Assembly (NCBI GenBank): GCA_910589115.1
Contig: CAJUSB010000042.1
Coordinates: 1-25,766, forward strand
Length of the DNA stretch: 25,766 nucleotides
DNA from: an uncultured Clostridia bacterium
GTDB lineage: Bacteria > Bacillota > Clostridia > Oscillospirales > Butyricicoccaceae
Reading direction: 5' to 3'
The position numbers were made by a program, and so were the translations under genes. The notes beneath the pieces are model-generated. The model worked only from the letters and a program-made list of their open reading frames with translations, was not told the DNA's origin and did not search any database. Shown here piece by piece: positions 1 through 7,443 of this stretch. Position 1 is the stretch's first letter. Every line of letters begins with the position of its first letter.

Positions 1-95
1 GGAGTCCAGAGGGACGAGTCCCTCTGGCGCTGTCTGCGGAAGACCGCCCGCCGCGTAGGCGGATAAAACGGCACTCTCCAGCGCTCACGAGTATA
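1..95 (+). repeat. Dispersed MITE-like repeat, copy A (right part, cut by window edge)
   Basis: Right part of the repeat family described for the copy at 8561-8714. It contains the near-perfect hairpin with arms 6-15 (CCAGAGGGAC) and 18-27 (GTCCCTCTGG), then a GACCGCCCGCCGCGTAGGCGG-like module, and ends with CGCTCACGAGTA at 82-93 followed by TA, the right terminal inverted repeat. The left part lies outside the window. No transposase is encoded. Confidence 0.8.
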
Positions 96-134
96 ATATG
101 TCATCAACCTTAACAATTTGATTGATAGCTGCGG

Positions 135-2069
135 TCAGGAAAGCTCAAGCGCACCGGTATAAAGCTGATAATACTTGCCATGCTCCGCAATCAAAGCATC
201 ATGCTCACCGCGTTCAATGATCTGTCCATTTTCAAGCACCATGATTGCATTTGAGTTGCGTACTGTTGAGAGGCGGTGTGCGATTACGAAAACCGTGCGG
301 CCTTCCATCAGACGGTCCATGCCTTGCTGTACGATTGATTCTGTGCGGGTATCAATGGAGGAGGTTGCCTCATCCAGGATCAGCACAGGCGGATCAGCCA
401 CAGCGGCGCGGGCGATTGCGATAAGCTGGCGTTGTCCTTGCGAAAGCCCTTCGCCATCGCTGGAGAGCATGGTGTCGTATCCTTGCGGCAGGCGGCGGAT
501 AAAGCCGTCAGCGTTGGCCAGCCGTGCGGCCGCATAGACGTCCTCGTCGGCTGCATCCAGCTTGCCATAGCGGATATTCTCCATAACAGTCCCGGTGAAC
601 AGGTGGGTATCCTGAAGGACAATGCCGAGCGCACGCCGGAGATCCGGTTTGCGGATTTTATTGATATTGATATCATCAAACCGGATTTTCCCATCTGCAA
701 TATCATAGAATCGGTTGATCAGATTGGTGATTGTTGTTTTTCCTGCGCCGGTGGAGCCGACAAAAGCGATTTTCTGTCCGGGTTTTGCATAGAGGCTGAT
801 GTTTTGCAGCACGGTTTTATCCTCGGTATAGCCAAAGTCCACATCATAGAAGCGTACTTCACCGCGCACGCGTGCATAGGTGAGGGTTCCGTCCTGATGG
901 GGATGCTTCCATGCCCAGATGCCGGTACGTTCGGGGGTTTCGCAGAGCGTGCCGTTTTCGTCATATTTGGCGTTGACCAGTGTTACATAACCGTCATCCT
1001 GTTCTGGTTTTTCGTCCATTAGCTGGAAAATACGGTTTGCGCCTGCCATTGCCATTACAACGGCATTCAGCTGCTGGGATATCTGGACAAACGGCATAGT
1101 AAAACTCTTTGTCAGCTGTAAAAAGGATGCAATATCACCCAGTGAGAGGGGGGAAAGCCCGGAAACGGCCAGCGCACCGCCGACGATCGCGGTCAATACA
1201 TATTGCAGGTTGCCCAGGTTTGACATAATCGGCATCAGAATATTTGCGAAACGGTTCGCCTGGGTAGCGGCGTCACAAAGCTCATCGTTCAGTGAGTCGA
1301 AGCGTTCTTTTGCAGCTTCCTCGTGGCAGAAGACCTTGACCACTTTTTGGCCGTTTATCATTTCCTCAATATAGCCGTTGACTTTGCCGAGTTTTTCCTG
1401 CTGCTCAATGAAATACCGTCCTGAACGGCTGCCGATAAATTGGGTGGCTTTGGTCATCAGGAACAGCATAGCGACCAGTAAAAGGGTAAGCTGCCAGCTC
1501 AGCACCAACATAGAAATGAACACGCTCACAAGCGTGACCGCCGATGAAAACATATTGGGGATACTCTGGCTGATCATCTGACGGAGGGTATCGGTATCGT
1601 TCGTGAAACGGCTCATGATTTCGCCGTGGGCGTGGGTATCAAAATACTGGAGCGGCAGCGTCTGCATATGTGCAAACATTTCATCGCGTATTTGTTTCAG
1701 TACGCCTTGTGAAATATTGATCATCAGCCGGTTATATAAATAGGTGGACGCCATGCCGAGCGCATAGATGGAGGCCATAAAGGTAAGCACCCGCAACAGG
1801 GGAGCAAAGTCGGGCGAAGCCTGACCGATCATCGGGGTAATATAGTCGTCAATCAGTGTGCGCAGAAACAGCGAGCTTGCTACCGTTGCCAGCGAGCTGA
1901 ACAGGATTGCAGCCAATACCATAACGAACTGAACCCGATAGATACCTGAAACATAGCCCATAATGCGGCGTAATATTTTACCGGGCTGCATAGATTTGAG
2001 GTCAGGCCTGCGGCCGGGGCCGCGTCCGCCGGGACCGTGAGGGCCGGGCATTGGCTTATGATTCGGCAT
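135..2069 (-). CDS. ABC exporter subunit with the catalytic nucleotide-binding domain (BmrD/YheH/TM288-like)
   Basis: Half-transporter of 644 aa with a six-helix exporter-type membrane domain (about residues 40-360) followed by an ATPase domain. Walker A is GSTGAGKTT (residues 438-446); further motifs are Q-loop LQDTHLF, signature LSQGQ (a variant of LSGGQ), Walker B LILDEATSS with the catalytic Glu, and H-loop IAHRLS. The N-terminus has a Gly/Pro/Arg-rich stretch (about residues 5-23), and a linker of roughly 40 residues precedes the ATPase domain. I chose ATG at 2069 rather than upstream in-frame starts because GGGAGGTG lies just before it. The gene overlaps the upstream partner's 3' end by 14 bases, so translation is probably coupled. 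Family knowledge: such pairs are heterodimeric exporters with one competent and one degenerate ATP site. Substrate unknown; drug or lipid export is typical of the family. No terminator is visible before the repeat at 1-95. Confidence 0.93.
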   Translation of the reverse strand: MPNHKPMPGPHGPGGRGPGRRPDLKSMQPGKILRRIMGYVSGIYRVQFVMVLAAILFSSLATVASSLFLRTLIDDYITPMIGQASPDFAPLLRVLTFMASIYALGMASTYLYNRLMINISQGVLKQIRDEMFAHMQTLPLQYFDTHAHGEIMSRFTNDTDTLRQMISQSIPNMFSSAVTLVSVFISMLVLSWQLTLLLVAMLFLMTKATQFIGSRSGRYFIEQQEKLGKVNGYIEEMINGQKVVKVFCHEEAAKERFDSLNDELCDAATQANRFANILMPIMSNLGNLQYVLTAIVGGALAVSGLSPLSLGDIASFLQLTKSFTMPFVQISQQLNAVVMAMAGANRIFQLMDEKPEQDDGYVTLVNAKYDENGTLCETPERTGIWAWKHPHQDGTLTYARVRGEVRFYDVDFGYTEDKTVLQNISLYAKPGQKIAFVGSTGAGKTTITNLINRFYDIADGKIRFDDININKIRKPDLRRALGIVLQDTHLFTGTVMENIRYGKLDAADEDVYAAARLANADGFIRRLPQGYDTMLSSDGEGLSQGQRQLIAIARAAVADPPVLILDEATSSIDTRTESIVQQGMDRLMEGRTVFVIAHRLSTVRNSNAIMVLENGQIIERGEHDALIAEHGKYYQLYTGALELS

Positions 2070-3795
2070 TTGGCTCACCTCCCTTAACCTGAGAATGGTA
2101 TACTTCCTGATAGATGTGGTTGTTTTCCAGCATTTCGGCGGGTGTGCCGAATCCGTTGACACGGCCGTTATCCATGACAATAATTTTGTCGGCGTGTTCT
2201 ACGGAAGAAATACGCTGGGCAATAATCAGCTTGGTGGTGTCCGGGATTTCTTCACGGAAGGCACGGCGGATCATAGCGTCGGTTTTTGTATCGACTGCGC
2301 TGGTTGAGTCGTCAAGGATCAGGATTTTAGGTTTTTTCAGCAGAGCGCGGGCGATGCACAGCCGTTGGCGCTGTCCACCGGATACGTTGGTGCCGCCTTG
2401 ATCGATCAGCGTATCATAGCCGTCCGGAAAGGTGCGGATGAAATCGTCTGCCTGTGCTTGGCGGCAGGCGCGTACCAGCTCCTCATCGGATGCAGAGGCA
2501 TTGCCCCAGCGGAGGTTTTCTTTAATCGTACCGGTGAACAGCGTATTCTTTTGCAGTACCATGGCGACTTCATTTCGGAGGGATTCGATATCATATTCCC
2601 GAACATCGTGACCGCCGACCTGTACACTGCCGCTGGATACGTCATATAGGCGTGGGATTAGCTGTACCAGTGTACTTTTTGCGCTGCCGGTGCCGCCGAT
2701 AATGCCTACCGTTTCGCCCGGACGGATATCCAGGCAAATATCACTCAAACAGTTTTCACCGGCATCATCTGAATAGCTGAAATTTACGTGTTCAAAGCGG
2801 ATGGAACCATCCGGCACGGCATCCAGCGGGGAAGCGCTGTTTGCCAGCCTGCTTTTTTCGTTCAGGACTTCAACAATTCGTTCGGCAGAAGCACGGCTCA
2901 TGGTGAGCATAACGAAAATCATAGAGATCATCATCAGGCTCATTAGTATCTGCATGGTATAGGTGAACATGGTCATAAGTTCGCCTGTGAGCAAATCGCC
3001 TGATATAATCAGCTTTGCACCGAACCAGGACAATCCAAGCATACAGCCATACATACATAGCTGCATCAGGGGAGAGTTGAGGACGATAATGCGTTCAGCG
3101 GCCTTGGAATAGCGGAAGATTTCATTGGAGGCGTGTTCAAACTTGCTGGTTTCGTGGGGTTCCCGGACATAGGCTTTAACAACGCGCATTGCAGTAACGT
3201 TTTCCTGTACGACATTATTCAGGTGGTCATAGCAATCAAACATTTTCTGAAAATTGGGGAATGCAAAATGAATGACGCACGCCAGGCCGAGCAGAAGCAC
3301 GGGGGCTGCCGCGAGGAAAGTAAGAGCCAGGCTGCTGTTGACTCGGAATGCCATAAACAGTGAAGAAACCAGCATAACAGGTGCACGCACCAGGATACGG
3401 ATGACCATTTGGAATGCATTTTGCAGGTTGGTAACATCTGTAGTCAGGCGGGTGACCAGGCCGGAGGTTGAGAAGCGGTCGATATTTTCAAATGCAAAGT
3501 CCTGAATATTGCAGTACATATCGTGCCGCACGTTGCGGGCGAAGCCTGCGGATGCATTTGCGGCGAAGTGGCCGGAGAATGCACCGAACAGCAGTGATAG
3601 CAGTGCGCAGATCACCAGAATACCGCCCAGCCGCAGGATATAGTCCATATTACCGGGGCTCACGCCTCTGTCGATCATGCGGCTCATCAGATAGGGGATC
3701 AGCACTTCCATTGCGACCTCCAGGCAGACAAAAAAGGGTGACAGCAGTGTGTCCGTGCGGTATTCTCGGATGCACTGTGAAAGTCTTTTGAGCAT
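2056..3795 (-). CDS. ABC exporter subunit with degenerate nucleotide-binding site (BmrC/YheI/TM287-like)
   Basis: 579-aa partner of the subunit encoded at 135-2069: membrane domain, then ATPase domain. Walker A is GGTGSAKST (from residue 367), with Ala in place of the last Gly before Lys; the signature is canonical (VSGGQRQ); Walker B is LILDDSTSA, with Asp replacing the catalytic Glu; the H-loop is IAQRIS, with Gln replacing His. These substitutions mark it as the non-catalytic half of a heterodimeric exporter, which donates the intact LSGGQ to the partner's active site (established for TM287/288 and BmrCD). ATG at 3795 was chosen because AAGGAGG lies about 6 bases upstream; the in-frame extension to 3885 has no ribosome-binding site and runs through the promoter. 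First gene of a two-gene operon transcribed from 3850-3878. Confidence 0.93.
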   Translation of the reverse strand: MLKRLSQCIREYRTDTLLSPFFVCLEVAMEVLIPYLMSRMIDRGVSPGNMDYILRLGGILVICALLSLLFGAFSGHFAANASAGFARNVRHDMYCNIQDFAFENIDRFSTSGLVTRLTTDVTNLQNAFQMVIRILVRAPVMLVSSLFMAFRVNSSLALTFLAAAPVLLLGLACVIHFAFPNFQKMFDCYDHLNNVVQENVTAMRVVKAYVREPHETSKFEHASNEIFRYSKAAERIIVLNSPLMQLCMYGCMLGLSWFGAKLIISGDLLTGELMTMFTYTMQILMSLMMISMIFVMLTMSRASAERIVEVLNEKSRLANSASPLDAVPDGSIRFEHVNFSYSDDAGENCLSDICLDIRPGETVGIIGGTGSAKSTLVQLIPRLYDVSSGSVQVGGHDVREYDIESLRNEVAMVLQKNTLFTGTIKENLRWGNASASDEELVRACRQAQADDFIRTFPDGYDTLIDQGGTNVSGGQRQRLCIARALLKKPKILILDDSTSAVDTKTDAMIRRAFREEIPDTTKLIIAQRISSVEHADKIIVMDNGRVNGFGTPAEMLENNHIYQEVYHSQVKGGEPNAES

Positions 3796-3849
3796 ATGCT
3801 CCCTCCTTGCAGAACGGCTGAAAACAGCCGCGTAGTTTTTTTCATAATA

Positions 3850-3878
3850 AGTATATCCGTTTTCGGAGGGAAAATCAA
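3850..3878 (-). promoter_or_regulatory. Promoter of the ABC exporter operon
   Basis: Read on the minus strand: TTGATT at 3878-3873, a 17-base spacer, then TATACT at 3855-3850, 55 bases upstream of the ATG at 3795. The leader carries a small perfect hairpin (CGGCTG/CAGCCG, 3815-3830) just before the ribosome-binding site. Confidence 0.7.
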
Positions 3879-3967
3879 TGAACAAAATGCAAAATTTAGT
3901 ACGTGCGTCCTATGTGCCTTTTTGTCAAAATGAAGCGTCTGCGAGTGCTGTAATGGGTTAAAATCGC

Positions 3968-3996
3968 TTGACATGGGGCTGCGGCTGTTTTATACT
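3968..3996 (+). promoter_or_regulatory. Promoter of the PHP gene
   Basis: TTGACA at 3968-3973, 17-base spacer, TATACT at 3991-3996: almost perfect sigma-A consensus. The predicted start of transcription is near 4003, leaving a leader of about 73 bases that contains the palindromic operator at 4034-4049. Confidence 0.85.
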
Positions 3997-4033
3997 CTTA
4001 ATAAGGTATCCGATGGGATTCCTTTTAATGGCA

Positions 4034-4049
4034 GTGCAAACGTTTGCAC
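4034..4049. promoter_or_regulatory. LacI/CcpA-type operator (cre-like palindrome)
   Basis: Perfect 16-base palindrome GTGCAAACGTTTGCAC centred about 38 bases downstream of the predicted transcription start. The inner part fits the catabolite-responsive element pattern TGNAANCGNWNNCA and has the central CG typical of LacI/GalR-family operators. A bound regulator here would be expected to block elongation. No LacI-family gene is in the window. Confidence 0.7.
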
Positions 4050-4075
4050 CGGACTTCAAAAGGAGCTTGACCGTT

Positions 4076-4744
4076 ATGTATAAAATTGAAACGCATCTTC
4101 ATACCACGCATACCAGCAAATGCGGCTGGCTGACCGCGCCTGAAATTATTGCAAAGTATCGGGAGCTTGGTTATGATGGGATTGCAGTGACCGATCATTA
4201 TAATTATGACACCTGGAATTATAAAGGGATTGATATTGAGCACCCGGCGGGAGTGTTGGATGCATTCCTGGAGGGGTATCATCGTATGTGCGAGGAAGGG
4301 GAAAAAGCTGGGATAAAGATTTACATGGGTGCGGAACTGCGCTTTTATGAGAATCATAATGATTATCTTTATTATGGCTTTGAGGAAAAGATGCTGGAAA
4401 ATCCGAAAGAGATTATAGATATGGGAATTGTAAAGTTTTCGGAGTATAACCGGCAGTTAGGCGGTGTACTGGTTCATGCGCATCCATTCCGGAGGCAGTG
4501 TGTACCTGTTGACCCGTTTTTGCTGGACGGGGTAGAAATTCGGAACATGAATCCGCGTCATGACAGCCGGAATGCGCTTGCGCAGGCATATGCTGAGCGG
4601 TATCACCTGATAGGCACGGCTGGTTCGGACTGTCACCGGCCAGGGGACGAGGGCACGTCAGGCATTCTTAGTGAAACGCTTCCTGAAGATTCCAAGGCCT
4701 TTGCAGCGCTGATAAAGTCCGGCAAGTTCACCTGCATAGCGTAG
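4076..4744 (+). CDS. PHP-domain metal-dependent phosphoesterase
   Basis: 222-aa single-domain protein of the PHP superfamily (polymerase and histidinol phosphatase), a distorted TIM barrel binding a multinuclear metal centre. The metal-ligand motifs are present in order: HLH (residues 7-9), TDH of VTDHYN, Glu of GAELRF, HAH of VHAHPF, and the Asp/His of GSDCHRPGD. Stand-alone members hydrolyse phosphate esters or nucleotides; the substrate here cannot be read from sequence. ATG at 4076 is preceded by AAAAGGAG about 10 bases upstream; longer in-frame versions would run through the promoter. The stop codon (4742-4744) directly abuts repeat copy B, so the last residues may be set by that repeat. 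Regulation: strong promoter with a cre-like operator in the leader. Confidence 0.9.
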   Translation: MYKIETHLHTTHTSKCGWLTAPEIIAKYRELGYDGIAVTDHYNYDTWNYKGIDIEHPAGVLDAFLEGYHRMCEEGEKAGIKIYMGAELRFYENHNDYLYYGFEEKMLENPKEIIDMGIVKFSEYNRQLGGVLVHAHPFRRQCVPVDPFLLDGVEIRNMNPRHDSRNALAQAYAERYHLIGTAGSDCHRPGDEGTSGILSETLPEDSKAFAALIKSGKFTCIA

Positions 4745-4925
4745 GCGGTCCTACGCGGACGGCGGTCCTGCGCGGACGGCGGTCCTGCGCGGACAGCGCC
4801 AGAGGGACTTGTCCCTCTGGACTCCCTTTCTCCGCTGCGGCGGGGGAATTGGTACGGTAATGATTGTTTCTGCGGATTGCCCCGCCCGCCAAAAGGACGG
4901 CGGGCGGGGTGGGTGAATGCGATAG
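4741..4925 (-). repeat. Dispersed MITE-like repeat, copy B, with 17-bp tandem repeats
   Basis: Inverted relative to copies A and C. It starts with three 17-base tandem units (GCGGTCCTRCGCGGACR at 4745-4761, 4762-4778, 4779-4795). Then comes the first hairpin (CCAGAGGGAC 4799-4808, GTCCCTCTGG 4811-4820) and later the second (CCCCGCCCGCC 4880-4890, loop AAAAGGAC, GGCGGGCGGGG 4899-4909). Neither terminal inverted repeat is recognisable, so it is a decayed or truncated copy. Outer limits are approximate. Confidence 0.75.
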
Positions 4926-5012
4926 ATTTTATTGTCCTGATGGGGTTAGAATGATGGGGAAAATCTGATGCAAAGTGATTTTCACATGAATAAAAAATTC
5001 TTGCAGAAACGG

Positions 5013-5041
5013 TTGACTTTTAGGAAAACAGCTGATAAAAT
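5013..5041 (+). promoter_or_regulatory. Promoter of the HAD hydrolase gene
   Basis: TTGACT at 5013-5018, 17-base spacer, TAAAAT at 5036-5041. The predicted start near 5048 lies just before the palindromic operator at 5054-5067. The leader to the start codon is about 120 bases. Confidence 0.75.
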
Positions 5042-5053
5042 AAGGATATAGGG

Positions 5054-5067
5054 CGTAAACGTTTACG
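5054..5067. promoter_or_regulatory. LacI-family-type operator palindrome
   Basis: Perfect 14-base palindrome CGTAAACGTTTACG centred about 13 bases downstream of the predicted transcription start, a position where binding should block initiation or early elongation. It shares the AAACGTTT core with the operator at 4034-4049, suggesting that one or two related LacI-type regulators control both neighbouring genes. Confidence 0.65.
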
Positions 5068-5170
5068 TTTTCGGCTGGGAGTAACGTACCATACGGATAT
5101 CCGGCACAGCATCGTGCCTGTACGGGGCTCCTGCACAGGTGAGGCGAGCAATGGAAGGAAGCGATTGAAA

Positions 5171-5944
5171 ATGCTGGATACCGTATTATTTGATATGGGC
5201 GGGACGTTGGAGGATATCAGTTACGATGAAGCAACAGCCCGTAAGGTGACGCTCAGGCTGATGGAGATGCTGCGGGCAAAAGGCCTGTTGCTGACCGGGA
5301 CGCCAGAGGCCTTTTGGGAAAAGGTAGACCGTGGGGTAAAGCGCTATAAGGCGTGGAGCCAGTCGGTTGATTTGGAGCTGAAGCCGGAAGATATCTGGCC
5401 GGACTTCTATCTGCGCGAGTTTGATTTTGACCGCGAGACGATTGTTGACATGTCAGAAGAGCTCGCCAGTATGTGGGAAGTTACATATTTTAACCGCAAG
5501 CTCCGTCCCGGTGTCGTGGAAATGCTGGATGCATTGAAGGCGCGCGGCTATAAGCTCGGGATTATCTCCAATACGGCGGCGCTGTATTCTGTTTTCCATG
5601 TCTTGGAGGAATATGGGATTCGCCAATATTTTGAGGATGTTACCCTGTCGAGCGTTACCGGTTATCGGAAACCGCATGAAGGTATCTTCCGCATCAGCCT
5701 GTATGAAATGCGTTCCCTGCCGGAAAACAGTGTTTATGTAGGGGATACCATGTCACGGGATGTGATTGGTTCCAAACGGGCCGGGTTTGCCGTGGCGGTG
5801 CAAATTAAGTCCTTTATGACAGGCCCCAGTGATACAAAGGTGCAGCAGAGTGCATATCAGCCTGATTATGTAATTACTGATTTTACACAGTTGGTGCAGA
5901 TTTTGGATGAAATACGCGAGAGTGAATCAAATTCTGCCGGGTAA
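5171..5944 (+). CDS. HAD-superfamily hydrolase
   Basis: 257-aa haloacid-dehalogenase-type phosphatase with a helical cap inserted after motif I. Motif I is FDMGGTL, with the nucleophile Asp at residue 8 and Gly at residue 10 where DxD members carry the acid/base Asp. Motif II is IISNTA, motif III the Lys of GYRKPHEGIF, and motif IV VGDTMSRD. The DxGGT variant of motif I occurs in other HAD proteins, so activity is plausible but the substrate is unknown. The ATG at 5171 has GGAAGGA about 11 bases upstream; an in-frame TTG at 5165 would have better spacing and adds only two residues. It sits behind its own promoter and LacI-type operator, downstream of repeat copy B. Confidence 0.88.
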   Translation: MLDTVLFDMGGTLEDISYDEATARKVTLRLMEMLRAKGLLLTGTPEAFWEKVDRGVKRYKAWSQSVDLELKPEDIWPDFYLREFDFDRETIVDMSEELASMWEVTYFNRKLRPGVVEMLDALKARGYKLGIISNTAALYSVFHVLEEYGIRQYFEDVTLSSVTGYRKPHEGIFRISLYEMRSLPENSVYVGDTMSRDVIGSKRAGFAVAVQIKSFMTGPSDTKVQQSAYQPDYVITDFTQLVQILDEIRESESNSAG

Positions 5945-5994
5945 GTCAACAATAGAAAAGGTAGGCAGCGATTTTCATACTATAGCGCTATGAG

Positions 5995-6043
5995 AACCGT
6001 AAACTGTATCTGGATGTTAGAGATTCAGATACAGTTTACGGTT
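5995..6043 (+). terminator. Long inverted repeat after the HAD gene, probable terminator
   Basis: Perfect 18-base stem (5995-6012 with 6026-6043) around a 13-base loop, followed by only a short T-run (TTTTAT). It starts 50 bases after the HAD stop codon. The weak T-tract leaves open a role as transcript-stabilising hairpin. Confidence 0.55.
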
Positions 6044-6062
6044 TTATGCCATTTTTAATCTT

Positions 6063-6092
6063 TTGCTGATACTGGAAAAATTTACATAAAAT
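6063..6092 (+). promoter_or_regulatory. Possible promoter of the HAMP-like membrane protein
   Basis: TTGCTG at 6063-6068, 18-base spacer, TAAAAT at 6087-6092, 37 bases before the chosen ATG. Weaker than the other promoters in the window, but it is the best candidate between the hairpin at 5995-6043 and the gene. Confidence 0.4.
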
Positions 6093-6129
6093 TGGTTGAT
6101 AGACAGGGATAATGACAAGGAGAAAGAAA

Positions 6130-7224
6130 ATGAAACAAGGGAAAACCATTGCCGGGAGACTTGCATGGTGGGCAGTGCTGCCGTTTATGGTATTGACGGC
6201 GGCAGTGGCAGTTTATATAATGATATGGAATCTGCGTTTTGAGAGCAAGGGGCAAAATCCGAATTATGGGCAGGACAGTCGTCTGGAAACCCCGGCTGAT
6301 GCTGCTGCGTTTGACCGTGATTTGTTTATGTTGATTTCGGGACAGCAGTCAGGCCAGCGTGCGATACAGGTGGATATTGCTGTAAACGATGCAGGGGAGG
6401 TTATATATAAGAGCCATATTGGATACGTTGTTTTTCGGGATAGATGGCCTGAACGTTTTTTGGTTCTGGATGGTTTTCCGATGGAAGAGCTTGCAGAGCT
6501 GCCAGCCACAGGAAAGCGGCTGTATGCCTCTGGCCGGGATGACGGCTTCTATTTTTATGTAGATTCCCTTGAGATTTATCATAATGATAAGATTATATTT
6601 TCGCAAGGGTCTGCGGAACCGGGGCCGCACAGTTTTACTTTTCAGGATTCGATAGATCAGTATATTGAGCTGGCTGGTTCAAGACGCGGCAAAAATATGC
6701 TGACTGGATTGTCGAATGAAAACTGGCCGGACAAGGACGAATATTGGAGGATGTATACCGCGCTGATGATGTCGGAAGCTGACGGCCCTGTTACGTGCAG
6801 GGAAGAGGCGTATTCACGTCCTGACCGGAAAAGTTTTTTGGGTTCATCGGTCTGGCATGAGGTTACATATGAAACGATTTATCCGAATTATTATCCAGAT
6901 GGTGGGCTGCATATATACTCGCGCGTATTGGAAAGCCCAATTCCTGCGGTGTTGGCATCCGGTTGGCGGGTCATCCTGATTATGGCGGCAGTATCTGTAC
7001 TTGCTGCGCTGTACATTTATATAGCGGTGCAGCATTTGGTGACAAAGCCATTGGAATGTGCGATTCAGAAGACGGAAGGGCTGACGGATTCGGATATACA
7101 TTTCTGGCAGATGGAGCTTAACCGTCCTGATGAATTAGGTATGCTCAGTCGTTCTTTGAAAACAGTACAGGAAGATTTCCAAAAGAAATATGCTACAGAA
7201 AGTGCAGTGGAACAGAAAAAATAA
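6130..7224 (+). CDS. Membrane protein with sensor-like ectodomain and C-terminal HAMP-like segment, no output domain
   Basis: 364 aa. A basic N-terminus leads into one membrane helix (about residues 12-33), then an extracytoplasmic domain of about 240 residues, a second membrane helix (about 277-298, VILIMAAVSVLAALYIYIAV), and a short cytoplasmic tail. The tail has HAMP-like features (VTKPLE near its start, RPDELGMLSRSLKTVQEDF near its end). This is the architecture of a sensor histidine kinase cut off right after HAMP: no H-box or ATPase domain follows, and the reading frame ends in Lys-rich sequence followed by a good terminator. The ATG at 6130 was chosen for AAGGAG seven bases upstream; the ATG at 6112 precedes that site. 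It has no adjacent response regulator. It could be a stand-alone modulator or a remnant of a kinase. Ectodomain family not recognised. Confidence 0.75.
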   Translation: MKQGKTIAGRLAWWAVLPFMVLTAAVAVYIMIWNLRFESKGQNPNYGQDSRLETPADAAAFDRDLFMLISGQQSGQRAIQVDIAVNDAGEVIYKSHIGYVVFRDRWPERFLVLDGFPMEELAELPATGKRLYASGRDDGFYFYVDSLEIYHNDKIIFSQGSAEPGPHSFTFQDSIDQYIELAGSRRGKNMLTGLSNENWPDKDEYWRMYTALMMSEADGPVTCREEAYSRPDRKSFLGSSVWHEVTYETIYPNYYPDGGLHIYSRVLESPIPAVLASGWRVILIMAAVSVLAALYIYIAVQHLVTKPLECAIQKTEGLTDSDIHFWQMELNRPDELGMLSRSLKTVQEDFQKKYATESAVEQKK

Positions 7225-7294
7225 ACCAGCCCATACAAAACATGCTGGAAGGTTCTAAATGTACAGAGCAAATGAAAACAATTTGCTTTTGGTG

Positions 7295-7322
7295 AAACCT
7301 CTCTTTTTTAGGGGAGGTTTTT
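7295..7322 (+). terminator. Intrinsic terminator of the HAMP-like membrane protein gene
   Basis: Seven-base perfect stem AAACCTC (7295-7301) with GAGGTTT (7314-7320), ending in a TTTTT run (7318-7322). Confidence 0.75.
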
Positions 7323-7363
7323 CCATATGTGTAATGAAATAAAAAACGCCAATGAAAGGGCAG

Positions 7364-7400
7364 ATCCCGGAAAATATACCGATGGCATATTTTCCGGGAT
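7364..7400 (-). terminator. Perfect 14-bp inverted repeat 3' of the FAH gene
   Basis: ATCCCGGAAAATAT (7364-7377) pairs perfectly with 7387-7400 around a 9-base loop, 44 bases downstream of the minus-strand FAH stop. On that strand a run of six T (7346-7341) follows about 18 bases after the stem, so it is not a textbook terminator. It is most likely a transcript 3' end structure for the FAH gene. Confidence 0.5.
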
Positions 7401-7443
7401 TCAAGAGCGGAATCAGTATGGGCTGATGCATTGCGTATTTGGA

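Noticed and set aside
432..1022. 196-aa plus-strand frame opposite the ABC exporter ATPase domain
   Set aside because: Shadow of the conserved ATPase domain on the other strand; no ribosome-binding site or recognisable domain.
7225..7294. A missing kinase domain downstream of the HAMP-like protein as a frameshifted pseudogene
   Set aside because: The sequence after the stop goes straight into a terminator, and no frame downstream encodes H-box or ATPase motifs.
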